A stretch of 31,947 nucleotides of DNA from a virus. The stretch is from IMG/VR virus record IMGVR_UViG_3300017950_002300, positions 1 to 31,947 of that record; one strand, written 5' to 3'. The notes beneath the pieces were generated by a model. It worked only from the letters and a program-made list of their open reading frames with translations. It was not told the DNA's origin and made no database searches. Within the stretch, counting starts at the first letter, position 1. The number at the start of each line of letters is the position of its first letter. The position numbers were made by a program, and so were the translations under genes. This document shows, piece by piece, positions 6,711 to 14,116 of the stretch.

Positions 6711-7485
6711 TCATGAAACACCAATGTGTTTACTAGAGAGAAGTGAAAATTTTAATGATTATGATTATTGTCTTCCCCATCTTTTAGATAAAGAACCAGC
6801 ATATCTAGATTATTTTCGCAGAGCTAAAGAAAAAGGAAGATATATTATAATGGACAATTCACTTCATGAGTTAGGTGAAGCCTATAACCATGAACGTTTA
6901 TTACATTGGATTGAAGAATTACAACCTAATGAATTTATTGTTCCTGATGTTTGGGAAAATATGGGAGAATCAATTCAAAATGCTGAAATATGGAACCTAT
7001 ATAATTTTCCAGAAGGAGTAGAGAAGGTAGCTGTAGTTCAAGCAAAAACCCTCCACGAAGCATTTGAATGTACTAAAATTTATAAAGAACTAGGTTATAA
7101 AAAGATATGCTACTCATATGGGGCTTCATATTATAATGATATTTGTACACACCCCAATAAAGATTTAGGTAAAGCATTGGGTAGAATTTTTGTTATTTCT
7201 ACTTTATATAACCAGGGGATATTAACAAAAACAGATAGAGTACACCTTTTAGGATGCTCAGTACCTCAAGAATTTAGATGGTATGAGGGAATAGATTGTA
7301 TTGAATCGATTGATACCTCAAACCCTGTAATGGCTGCTTTAGAAAATATTTTTTACACTCATACTGGGTTAAGTACAAAACCTAAAGCAAACATGAATGA
7401 TTTCTTCTACATAGATAGTAGTGAAATTAATGAAGAAAAATTACATTGGAATTTACAAAAATTTAGATTAATAAATAATATATAA
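6700..7485 (+). CDS. DpdA-like guanine transglycosylase (tRNA-guanine transglycosylase superfamily)
   Basis: A 261-residue TIM-barrel-like protein. Segments typical of phage DpdA/TGT relatives are IIMDNSLHELGE (Asp52), EFIVPDVWEN (Asp83), VAVVQAKT, KICYSYGA, HLLGCSVPQEFRWY and CIESIDTSNPVMAA. Asp52 and Asp83 are candidates for the catalytic pair of the superfamily, one of which attacks the glycosidic bond to exchange guanine for a 7-deazaguanine. It lacks the zinc-binding C-terminal segment of cellular TGT, which suits a DNA-acting DpdA. The other genes of the pathway (folE, queD, queE, queC-like) lie within 9 kb. I cannot tell which DpdA subfamily this is; fold recognition would settle it. 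Confidence 0.7.
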   Translation: MRVSHETPMCLLERSENFNDYDYCLPHLLDKEPAYLDYFRRAKEKGRYIIMDNSLHELGEAYNHERLLHWIEELQPNEFIVPDVWENMGESIQNAEIWNLYNFPEGVEKVAVVQAKTLHEAFECTKIYKELGYKKICYSYGASYYNDICTHPNKDLGKALGRIFVISTLYNQGILTKTDRVHLLGCSVPQEFRWYEGIDCIESIDTSNPVMAALENIFYTHTGLSTKPKANMNDFFYIDSSEINEEKLHWNLQKFRLINNI

Positions 7486-7486
7486 T

Positions 7487-7678
7487 ATGGAAATGATTAG
7501 TTTATACGACTACCTAGGCAAAGCTGGTGGTAAAGAATTAGGAGCAAAGGTAACAGCAACCGCAACATCAATGGGAATTCCTCTCGACACTCGCTATGTC
7601 TCAAACCCAGTATATGAGGGGAATGTGGTACTCTACCCATCAAACTTTTTAAAATTATACTTCCAAAAAAATGCCTAA
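7487..7678 (+). CDS. hypothetical small phage protein
   Basis: A 63-residue protein, MEMISLYDYLGKAGGKELGAKV and onward, ending FLKLYFQKNA. The SLYDYLGKAGG N-terminus and the RYVSNPVYEGNVVLYPSNFL core look like conserved phage protein rather than random frame, but I know no function. It starts one base after the DpdA-like gene and overlaps the next gene by eight bases, so it belongs to that transcript. Confidence 0.6.
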   Translation: MEMISLYDYLGKAGGKELGAKVTATATSMGIPLDTRYVSNPVYEGNVVLYPSNFLKLYFQKNA

Positions 7679-7880
7679 ACTAAGAAAATTGGTGACCTAT
7701 ACTGATTACAGGTGGGAAGAAACCGAGGAGTTAACTCCCGAACAAATAGAAAAATGGAAATCAGGTGATGAGGATTTACAAGAAGAAGTTTTAGACGAAG
7801 TTGAATTTGAATTAGCTCGTGATAAATGCCTTGAAGATTCAGAATATCCCGAATTAATAGAAGACGAAGATGGCGAATAG
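7671..7880 (+). CDS. hypothetical acidic protein
   Basis: A 69-residue, strongly acidic protein (YTDYRWEETEELTPEQIEKWKSG; then DLQEEVLDEVEFELARD). There are no membrane segments or metal motifs. It overlaps the preceding gene by eight and the following by eleven bases. Small acidic phage proteins can be DNA mimics or host-enzyme inhibitors, but nothing here shows that directly. Confidence 0.55.
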   Translation: MPKLRKLVTYTDYRWEETEELTPEQIEKWKSGDEDLQEEVLDEVEFELARDKCLEDSEYPELIEDEDGE

Positions 7881-8379
7881 TAACAGAACAGAGATCTATA
7901 TAGAAGGATCTAAAGAAGCAATTGACAATTTTGTAGAACGATTTGAAAAGTGTCATAGTGGACCTTACCCAAATCAAGAAGAAAATCCTCACATCATAGA
8001 TGAGTTTGGTGCTAAGGCAGAACTACTAATCGATAGAATTGGTTCAAAATGGGTTGAGATTTACGATGAAGGGTATTATCGTTCAAGTGATAATAGATGT
8101 GAAATCTATTTAGACTCAGCTTGGTACCCACCATCAGATATGATTTTAGAAATTTACAGACAAATGGCTGAAATTGATGATGAAATCAAAGTATCAGGTA
8201 AATATTGGGATGAAGGATACCAACCAATTGGGGTGTTTGAAGTGTATTATGGAGAAATAATTTCAGAAGAACAAGATATTGATGATGATGAAGATCAAGA
8301 ATATTTTTGGGATGATGTAATCGAACCAACTTTTGATAAACTTCAAGAGAAGTTAGATAAAGTAATGAGAGAAATATAA
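7870..8379 (+). CDS. protein with YubB/DUF1281-like ferredoxin fold
   Basis: A 169-residue acidic protein. The N-terminus NRTEIYIEGSKEAIDNFVERF and the central YLDSAWYPPSDMILEIYRQMAEI match the layout of YubB/DUF1281-type phage and plasmid proteins, in which a strand-helix-strand is followed by a conserved S-A-W-x-P-P segment. Function in that family is unknown. The C-terminus is very acidic (DIDDDEDQEYFWDD). It lies between the DpdA-like and QueC-like genes. The family call rests on the SAWYPP motif and general shape only. Confidence 0.55.
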   Translation: MANSNRTEIYIEGSKEAIDNFVERFEKCHSGPYPNQEENPHIIDEFGAKAELLIDRIGSKWVEIYDEGYYRSSDNRCEIYLDSAWYPPSDMILEIYRQMAEIDDEIKVSGKYWDEGYQPIGVFEVYYGEIISEEQDIDDDEDQEYFWDDVIEPTFDKLQEKLDKVMREI

Positions 8380-8380
8380 T

Positions 8381-8596
8381 ATGACATTAAAAAAACAATC
8401 AATCCGTGGTCTAGAAGCTATCCTATTAAATGGTGAATCTACCACAAAAGAAGAATTAATTACGTTAAGTGAATCTTGGAGTGAGAATGAAGAACTTACT
8501 GTGAGAAAAATTTTAAAGCAGGGTGGAAAGTGTAAAATTGGTAACGATATTATATCTGTAAAACGTCCTGATGAAATTTATAGTTTAGTACGATAA
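8381..8596 (+). CDS. hypothetical small basic protein
   Basis: A 71-residue helical protein (MTLKKQSIRGLEAILLNGEST; SWSENEELTVRKILKQGGKCK) with no recognisable motif. It starts one base after the preceding gene. It is the last gene before a 56-base gap carrying a short hairpin and then the QueC-like gene. Confidence 0.55.
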   Translation: MTLKKQSIRGLEAILLNGESTTKEELITLSESWSENEELTVRKILKQGGKCKIGNDIISVKRPDEIYSLVR

Positions 8597-8597
8597 A

Positions 8598-8615
8598 AGG
8601 ATTAGCCTATATCCT
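8598..8615 (+). promoter_or_regulatory. short stem-loop in the leader of the queC-like gene
   Basis: AGGAT (8598-8602) pairs with ATCCT (8611-8615) across an eight-base loop, TAGCCTAT. About a dozen bases on is CTGGCAAAAAT, whose GGC could pair with GCC of the loop as a pseudoknot before an A-rich stretch. The layout recalls a class I preQ1 aptamer, but the loop is shorter and pairing weaker than in known examples. It may be a simple hairpin. Confidence 0.3.
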
Positions 8616-8652
8616 CAAACATACCTGGCAAAAATAAAATTATATTAAAATT

Positions 8653-9579
8653 ATGTTATTTACTGAAGAACAATTAGGTAAAATGAATGCAAAACATGCA
8701 GTAGTATCACTATCAGGTGGTATGGATTCCACTACTGTGTTGTTGAAATGTTTAAAGGAATTCGATACTGTAACCGCTTTAAGTTTTGATTATGGTCAAA
8801 AACACCGAGTTGAACTGGACCGTGCCCAATCATTAGTTAATCACTTAAATGGTAAACTTTTAGATGATGTTTTTATTTTAGATAATGATCTTAAATATAA
8901 ACCTATCAAATATCAAGTAATTAAACTAGATGGTCTCCCAAATCTATTAAATTCAGCTTTAGTAGAAGGTGGTGATGAAGTACCAGAAGGACACTATGCT
9001 GAAGAAAACATGAAAGCAACAGTTGTTCCTAACCGTAACAAAATATTTGCTTCAATTACCCAGGCAGTGGCACTTTCAATTGCAGATAAAACGGAAGAAA
9101 ACACGGTAATTGCGATGGGGATCCACGCAGGTGACCATGCAATCTATCCTGACTGTAGACAAGAATTCCGTGATTTGGATTTTGAAGCATTCCGTTCTGG
9201 TAACTGGGGTTCTGAAAGAGTAATGGTTTATACACCTTATTTAGATGGTGATAAGTTTACTATTCTTCAAGATGGAGAAAATTTATGTAATGATCTAGAT
9301 TTAAACTTTGATGAAATTTATAAGCGTACAAATACTTCTTATAAACCAATCAAACATTATATCCAAAAGGAAGTAAGTGTAGGTCCTAATATGAAAGAAA
9401 TCCAACCAATCCCTGTATGGTATAGTGATTATAAATCAGCATCATCAGTAGAACGTGTTGAAGCATTTCTTAAGTTGGGACGACCAGATCCAGTAGCTTA
9501 TGCAAATGAAGAAGGTCCTGTAGATTGGGATACTGTAGTAGAGCATGTTGAACAAGTTTTAAAGGAATATAACCAATAA
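8653..9579 (+). CDS. QueC-like PP-loop protein lacking the zinc site
   Basis: QueC turns 7-carboxy-7-deazaguanine (CDG) into preQ0 using ATP and ammonia. The family signature is present: PP-loop SGGMDSTT (21-28), SFDYGQKH (44-51), VPNRNKIF (125-132), GIHAGDH (156-162) and YPDCRQEF (165-172). At 308 residues it is longer than the usual 220-230, with an insertion around 90-120. The C-terminal zinc motif of QueC (one Cys, then CxxCxxC before RxxAF) is replaced: residues 259-272 read DYKSASSVERVEAF and the only cysteines in the protein are 33, 168 and 212. Activity may therefore differ; a QueC-related CDG decarboxylase (DpdL) has been proposed in phages. It belongs to the 7-deazaguanine route with the nearby folE, queD and queE. 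Confidence 0.85.
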   Translation: MLFTEEQLGKMNAKHAVVSLSGGMDSTTVLLKCLKEFDTVTALSFDYGQKHRVELDRAQSLVNHLNGKLLDDVFILDNDLKYKPIKYQVIKLDGLPNLLNSALVEGGDEVPEGHYAEENMKATVVPNRNKIFASITQAVALSIADKTEENTVIAMGIHAGDHAIYPDCRQEFRDLDFEAFRSGNWGSERVMVYTPYLDGDKFTILQDGENLCNDLDLNFDEIYKRTNTSYKPIKHYIQKEVSVGPNMKEIQPIPVWYSDYKSASSVERVEAFLKLGRPDPVAYANEEGPVDWDTVVEHVEQVLKEYNQ

Positions 9580-9582
9580 AAT

Positions 9583-9885
9583 ATGAGTGATAGAGAAATA
9601 ATGAATGCTAAGGGTTTTAATAAGAATCAAGATCCATTTGGAGATAGATTTGAATCTCACCCCGCATCAGTAGATTGGAAACCTTCAAACCCTAAAACTA
9701 TAATTCAAGAAGGGTTAGAAATAAATGGACAAAAAGTTCCTGATCCAAAACTACATCAAACTATTTCATTTATTAAATCGGGTATTCGCATATTAGGTTA
9801 TGCGATTATCCCTTTTAATTTGGTATTGGCAGCTGGAGTTCTTATATTGAGCGAAGTAATAGGAATCGTCGAAGAATTAGTATGA
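9583..9885 (+). CDS. hypothetical protein with C-terminal membrane helix
   Basis: A 100-residue protein: a polar N-terminal half (MSDREIMNAKGFNKNQDPFGD; HPASVDWKPSNPKTI) and a hydrophobic C-terminal segment (about 68-96, LGYAIIPFNLVLAAGVLILSEVIGIV), suggesting a tail-anchored protein. No family recognised. It is three bases after the QueC-like gene and overlaps the next gene by four bases. Confidence 0.6.
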   Translation: MSDREIMNAKGFNKNQDPFGDRFESHPASVDWKPSNPKTIIQEGLEINGQKVPDPKLHQTISFIKSGIRILGYAIIPFNLVLAAGVLILSEVIGIVEELV

Positions 9886-10079
9886 ATAAAAGAAAAAAAT
9901 ATATCCCCTCTGAAGACTATGTAGTGGTTAACCAAGATGGGGAAGTATTTACAGGGTTAAGAGGTGGATATTTCCAATATTCCCATGATTGGTCTAAAGC
10001 AAAACCTTTAGATATTTCATCCACCTATTATTTAATGAGAGTAAAAGGAAACGAATTAATAAAAGAAAACGAATTATGA
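9882..10079 (+). CDS. hypothetical small protein
   Basis: A 65-residue protein with a basic N-terminus (MNKRKKYIPSEDYVVVNQDGEVFTGL) and short beta-like segments (GGYFQYSHDWSKAKPL). Similar short phage proteins with a VVxxDGEVFxGL opening exist, but I cannot give a function. It overlaps its neighbours by four bases on each side, in the transcript with thioredoxin, queD and queE. Confidence 0.55.
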   Translation: MNKRKKYIPSEDYVVVNQDGEVFTGLRGGYFQYSHDWSKAKPLDISSTYYLMRVKGNELIKENEL

Positions 10080-10324
10080 AATTAGTGTACATATCGGCCA
10101 CTTGGTGTGGTCCTTGCAAAATGTTTGCCCCAATAATGGCTAAAGTAGCAGAATCAGGTATTCCAGTAGAAAAGATGGATGCCGATAAAGACCAATCAAC
10201 TGTGATGAAGTATGGAGTTAGAAGTATTCCTACTGTAATTAAAGTAGACAATAGTGGAAATGAGATTGGTAGATTTGTAGGTGTTAAAAATTTAGAAGAA
10301 ATTAAATCATTTTATCATGGGTAA
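10076..10324 (+). CDS. thioredoxin
   Basis: An 82-residue minimal thioredoxin with the redox motif WCGPC at residues 10-14 (ISATWCGPCKMFAPIM) and the cis-proline segment RSIPTVI (57-63). It is shorter than bacterial TrxA (about 105), lacking the first strand and helix, as is common for phage thioredoxins. It can reduce disulfides, for example in a phage or host ribonucleotide reductase. It is cytoplasmic, with no signal peptide. It overlaps queD by eight bases. Confidence 0.88.
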   Translation: MKLVYISATWCGPCKMFAPIMAKVAESGIPVEKMDADKDQSTVMKYGVRSIPTVIKVDNSGNEIGRFVGVKNLEEIKSFYHG

Positions 10325-10781
10325 ATTTCAATCAAGTAAAGTATTTGATGGGTTCAGTACAGTATTCCGTCAACACTCAGCAGAAGAAACACATTGTAGA
10401 TTCCTCCACGGTTATGGTATTTCATTTAAAGTTTATTTTGAAGGTGAATTAGACCATAGAAATTGGGTTTGGGATTTTGGAGGTATGAAACGTGCAAAAA
10501 CCCAAATTGATGGTATGTCTCCTAAAGAATGGATGGATTACATGTTTGATCACACTTTAGTAGTTGCTGAAGATGATCCTTATTTAGAAGGGTTTAAAGC
10601 TATGGGGGTTCATGGTTTAGCCCAAACTCGTGTAATACCAGCTACCGGAGCAGAAAAATTTGCTGAATTTATTTTTAATAAACTCAACGAATTTGTTAAT
10701 ACCGAAACTGAAGGGAGAGTAAGAGTTACAAAAGTTAAATTTATGGAGCATGGTAAAAATGCTGCTTATTACGTAGAATAG
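10317..10781 (+). CDS. queD: 6-carboxy-5,6,7,8-tetrahydropterin synthase
   Basis: Second step of 7-deazaguanine synthesis: dihydroneopterin triphosphate to 6-carboxytetrahydropterin. The 154 residues show the PTPS/QueD fold: FRQHSAEETHCRFLHGYGISFKV (His20, catalytic Cys27, His31), LDHRNWVWDFGGMKRA, FDHTLVVAEDDP and a late KFMEHGKNAAYYVE carrying the conserved Glu. In many QueD proteins the zinc ligand motif is HGH; here it is HGY (Tyr33). The LHGY form, with LDxRNWVxDFG, is found in a QueD subgroup seen in proteobacteria and phages, so it probably still functions. It is followed two bases later by queE, consistent with consecutive steps. Confidence 0.9.
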   Translation: MGKFQSSKVFDGFSTVFRQHSAEETHCRFLHGYGISFKVYFEGELDHRNWVWDFGGMKRAKTQIDGMSPKEWMDYMFDHTLVVAEDDPYLEGFKAMGVHGLAQTRVIPATGAEKFAEFIFNKLNEFVNTETEGRVRVTKVKFMEHGKNAAYYVE

Positions 10782-10783
10782 AT

Positions 10784-11587
10784 ATGAACGAAAAATTGTG
10801 GAATAAAACGGCACCATTAGGTCGAATTGAAGATTATGATAAAGTATTACCGATTGTGGAACTGTATCGTTGTGTACAGTCGGAAGGCAGTCGTTTTGGC
10901 CGTCCTACTATTGCCGTTAGGACTACCGGTTGCACTCACCGTTGTTTTTTTGGTGAGGGTGGTTGGTGTGATTCTTGGTACACGTCAATCCATCCTGAAA
11001 AAGGAGGATTTACATTTAACGACATTATCAAAATCTATGATGAAAATCCTCACGTTGAAGAAATGATGTTAACTGGAGGATCACCAACAATGCATCCAGC
11101 ATTAGTAAACGAACTAACACATTTCGCTAATGAAAGAGGAATCCTCATTACGATCGAGACTGAAGGAAGTCATTTCCTCGAAACAGATTATCCGCTTGGT
11201 CTCCTTTCTATCTCACCTAAGTTTAGTAATAGTGTCCCTGTTGTTGGTGCCGTTACTCCTAACGGGTCAATCACAGATGAAAAGATGGTTAAGACGCACA
11301 ATCGTCTTCGCCTTAATACTGAAGCCATTAGAGCGAGTATTGCTTATCATACTGACTACCATTATAAGCCTGTGTGGGATGGCACTGATAGCGGACTCGC
11401 TGAAATCGAGGCTTACAGACAAGAGCTCGATATTCCTAAAAATAAAACCTTTATCATGCCAGCAGGAGATACTAGAGAAACATTAATTGAAATGTATCCA
11501 TTAGTATTTGAATTATGTGCAGAACATGGTTATAACATGACAGGACGTGATCACATTATTGCTTACGATACTAAAAGAGCTGTATAA
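10784..11587 (+). CDS. queE: 7-carboxy-7-deazaguanine synthase (radical SAM)
   Basis: Converts 6-carboxytetrahydropterin to CDG with a 4Fe-4S cluster and S-adenosylmethionine. The N-terminus carries the substrate segment EGSRFGRPTIAVRTTGC. The cluster cysteines are Cys50, Cys54 and Cys62, spaced C-x3-C-x7-C instead of the usual C-x3-C-x2-C; FGEGG is inserted before WCDSWYT. MLTGGSPTMHP (glycine-rich SAM segment), ITIETEGS and LLSISPKFS follow the QueE pattern. At 267 residues it is somewhat longer than E. coli QueE (223). QueE families with altered cluster spacing are known, so it is likely active. Confidence 0.9.
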   Translation: MNEKLWNKTAPLGRIEDYDKVLPIVELYRCVQSEGSRFGRPTIAVRTTGCTHRCFFGEGGWCDSWYTSIHPEKGGFTFNDIIKIYDENPHVEEMMLTGGSPTMHPALVNELTHFANERGILITIETEGSHFLETDYPLGLLSISPKFSNSVPVVGAVTPNGSITDEKMVKTHNRLRLNTEAIRASIAYHTDYHYKPVWDGTDSGLAEIEAYRQELDIPKNKTFIMPAGDTRETLIEMYPLVFELCAEHGYNMTGRDHIIAYDTKRAV

Positions 11588-11589
11588 CT

Positions 11590-12261
11590 ATGGATACTAG
11601 TAACTACACTTTCAGGGTTCACTATATAGATGGTCTCCAAGTTGAAGCTAGGGATTTAAAGGATAATGATGCTACATTTTTATGCCGGGTGTTTATCAAT
11701 AAAAAAGAAATAAACACCCGCTTAGAATACAACTATTCATCAGCAGGAAGTAAGTGGATTGAAGAAAAATTTATCAATGCTGAAGAATTCTTGATTCCAT
11801 GGAATGAGAATGAACTAAGAAGTGGACAATTTTATAAATACTTTTATAAAGGTTTAGTTCCTTATTATATTCAAATTTTTAAAATTATTCCTAATGGTGA
11901 GAATGAGTTAGTACATGAAGAAAATTTTGACCCTAGACACAAACTAGTTAATTTTACTCTTGATTCAGATGACCCTAAAGTTTTACACACATGGGCTTGT
12001 GTTATTGGAAAGTTTAAAAAAGAAAATAATTGTCAAGTATCAATTACAAATGAATATCTTAAGTTAAATCAAGATTATGATTTTGTAGATGCTTATTTTA
12101 ACCTTGAAGATAATTATGATAGGTTTTATGCCGGGTATAAAATAGGAAGATATGGAGGGGAAAGTACCCCAGATTTATATCATAACCCTGATGGAATTCA
12201 AGGTAAAAACGATTTAGAAATTATTGAGGATATTCTCTACCATTATAGTAGAAATTTATGA
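11590..12261 (+). CDS. hypothetical protein
   Basis: A 223-residue soluble protein. The N-terminal half is beta-rich (YTFRVHYIDGLQVEARDLKD; DATFLCRVFINKKEINTRLEYNY), the C-terminal half more acidic and aromatic (DYDFVDAYFNLEDNYDRFYAGYKIGRYGG). I recognise no family. It overlaps the following glycosyltransferase-like gene by four bases, so a role with sugar transfer is possible from context only. Base composition is more AT-rich than queE just upstream. Confidence 0.6.
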   Translation: MDTSNYTFRVHYIDGLQVEARDLKDNDATFLCRVFINKKEINTRLEYNYSSAGSKWIEEKFINAEEFLIPWNENELRSGQFYKYFYKGLVPYYIQIFKIIPNGENELVHEENFDPRHKLVNFTLDSDDPKVLHTWACVIGKFKKENNCQVSITNEYLKLNQDYDFVDAYFNLEDNYDRFYAGYKIGRYGGESTPDLYHNPDGIQGKNDLEIIEDILYHYSRNL

Positions 12262-12914
12262 ATAATGTAATAATGATAATGAATGCTCGAAATCAATCTG
12301 CATTTCGGGATTGTATGAATAAATTAAACATTTCAAAAGTTTGGTTTAAGGGGTTTACTGAGTTTGAGTTAAATGTAGAAATAAATAAATTCATCCAAGA
12401 AACCCAATTTGATAATTATTATATCGTTTCAGATGACCTTCTAATCCAACCTGAAGCATTTGATCTTCTTCAAGAAAAATTAGAAATATACCCCATTGTA
12501 ACAGGATGGGGGGTGTGGAGACAAAATTTTGAATGGACTACTATCCACAAACAAGACAAAATGCACATCTATAACCAGGGCCCTAAACTCCCTATGTTTA
12601 GAAAGCACTTTCAAACAGTTAGAACCTATGAAGTAGAAACCCTCCCAGATGAATTTGAAACCGCATTTACTGGTTGGTTTTATACAGGGATTAGGCGTGA
12701 TATTTGGTTAAAACACCCATACCAAACTATGTCTATTAATAATAGACAACCAGGCGCATCCACGGATGCTCATTGGAGTAAAAGAATATTAAAAGAAGGG
12801 AAATACAAGCAAATGTGTTTCAAACAGGCTCGTGTTCTTCATTTATCATACCTTGATAAAGATTACGGAGATTTAGATTTTAGTAAAAAGAAAATTATAA
12901 AAGAATTTATTTAA
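12258..12914 (+). CDS. glycosyltransferase-like protein (GT-A fold)
   Basis: A 218-residue protein. It begins with a strand-like VIMIMNARNQSAFRDCMNKL; NYYIVSDDLLIQPEAFDLL has the acidic pair (Asp74/Asp75) in the place of a GT-A DxD motif. The later segment GWFYTGIRRDIWL, then STDAHWSKRILKEGKY and ARVLHLSY, resembles the acceptor half of GT2-type enzymes, where an acidic residue acts as base and a late His binds metal. Donor and acceptor are unknown. It may decorate DNA bases, virion protein or host glycan. Confident of a GT-A-like fold, less so of activity. Confidence 0.6.
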   Translation: MNNVIMIMNARNQSAFRDCMNKLNISKVWFKGFTEFELNVEINKFIQETQFDNYYIVSDDLLIQPEAFDLLQEKLEIYPIVTGWGVWRQNFEWTTIHKQDKMHIYNQGPKLPMFRKHFQTVRTYEVETLPDEFETAFTGWFYTGIRRDIWLKHPYQTMSINNRQPGASTDAHWSKRILKEGKYKQMCFKQARVLHLSYLDKDYGDLDFSKKKIIKEFI

Positions 12915-12928
12915 AAAAAAGAAAAAAG

Positions 12929-14116
12929 ATGAAAAAGATGATGATTTTATTGGCATTTGTAGTAAGTTTAACTGCTAATGCTTCACACCTCTTAGGAGGT
13001 TACATGCAAGCATATCAACGTGGAACTACCGACACAGTTGATATTTACGTAACATTATTTACGGATCCACAAGGAATATCACAATCCACTATTGTAGTTA
13101 ATGAGTACAAAAAGGTAAATGGCACTTACCAACTTCAAGGAAACAGCACTATTACAAATCCACAAACTGGATACTTCCAGGGAATGAACGTCAGTCAGTA
13201 CCACTTGGTAGATGTTCTATCAAATGGTGATTACCGATTTGTATACAGTAACTGTTGTAGAGGAATGTTGAGTAATGCTTCATCCGCTATGAATAGTAAC
13301 TTTACCATTGGGTTAGATTACATGAAATCCTCTACACCCAATTCAGCTCCTATCTTATTAAACTTCCTACCTTCAACTTGGGTAACCGGAACACAACAAC
13401 AAACAGTAATATTTGCCTTCGATGCAGATGGAGACTCTATTTTTATTGAAAAAGACGATGCCTTAAATCAATATAGTACTACTGGAACATTTGTACCCCT
13501 ATCACCTTACAATCAACTAGATAGCTACGGAACATATAATGTAGCTGCAAGTGGAGTTGTTACCTGGACTCCTACTACACAAGGTAAATTTGGAACCGGA
13601 TATAAAATTAGCGAATACAGAAACGGTTCACTAATTGGTGTAAATAGAGTTCAACAAGTTTATAGTGTTGTACAAGGAAGTACACCAAGCATATCTGCTC
13701 CATTCAATATGACTCTAAACAGTGATAGTACTATAACTATTAATCACGATTTGGTAAATGGAGATTCTCTACAAGTTGGTTTTACAGGAAGTAACTTCAC
13801 AGCAGCACAGCTATTCATTTACGGAATTCCAGCTATTGATATGAGTAGTACATCATGGACATTAAAATCAATCACCCAACCAGGTGAGTACGAAGGGTTT
13901 TTAAGGCTTTATAATAGTACTTCAAATATGGACTTTCCAGTTACTTTAGTTGTAACCTCAACAATTGGTATTGAAGAACTTGAATTAGAACCTTTAACTT
14001 ATAAAGTATACGATTGGTATGGTCGTTATATCGGGGAAAATGTAAATTGGAGAGATCTTAAAGGACTTTATATAATCCATTACAGTAATGGGAAAGTAGA
14101 AAAAATATTTAGATAA
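12929..14116 (+). CDS. secreted beta-rich protein with a type IX secretion-like C-terminal tail
   Basis: A 395-residue exported protein. Residues 1-18 are a signal peptide (MKKMMILLAFVVSLTANA) leading to SHLLGGYMQAY. The body is Ser/Thr/Asn-rich beta sequence with repeated Ig- or PKD-like spacing (VFIFAFDADGD-like and VTWTPTTQGKFGTGY segments). The last 45 or so residues, KVYDWYGRYIGENV through DLKGLYIIHYSNG to KVEKIFR, match the pattern of type A sorting domains of the Bacteroidota type IX secretion system. Such tails send proteins across the outer membrane. The N-terminal HLLGGYMQAY resembles the opening of secreted gliding-type proteins. A phage copy could act at the infected cell surface, or be captured host coding sequence. 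Confidence 0.75.
   Translation: MKKMMILLAFVVSLTANASHLLGGYMQAYQRGTTDTVDIYVTLFTDPQGISQSTIVVNEYKKVNGTYQLQGNSTITNPQTGYFQGMNVSQYHLVDVLSNGDYRFVYSNCCRGMLSNASSAMNSNFTIGLDYMKSSTPNSAPILLNFLPSTWVTGTQQQTVIFAFDADGDSIFIEKDDALNQYSTTGTFVPLSPYNQLDSYGTYNVAASGVVTWTPTTQGKFGTGYKISEYRNGSLIGVNRVQQVYSVVQGSTPSISAPFNMTLNSDSTITINHDLVNGDSLQVGFTGSNFTAAQLFIYGIPAIDMSSTSWTLKSITQPGEYEGFLRLYNSTSNMDFPVTLVVTSTIGIEELELEPLTYKVYDWYGRYIGENVNWRDLKGLYIIHYSNGKVEKIFR

Noticed and set aside
9785-9796. TTCGCATATTAG in the gene at 9583-9885
   Set aside because: Box differs at one key base, no TTGG 15 bases upstream, and no gene start follows within 80 bases.
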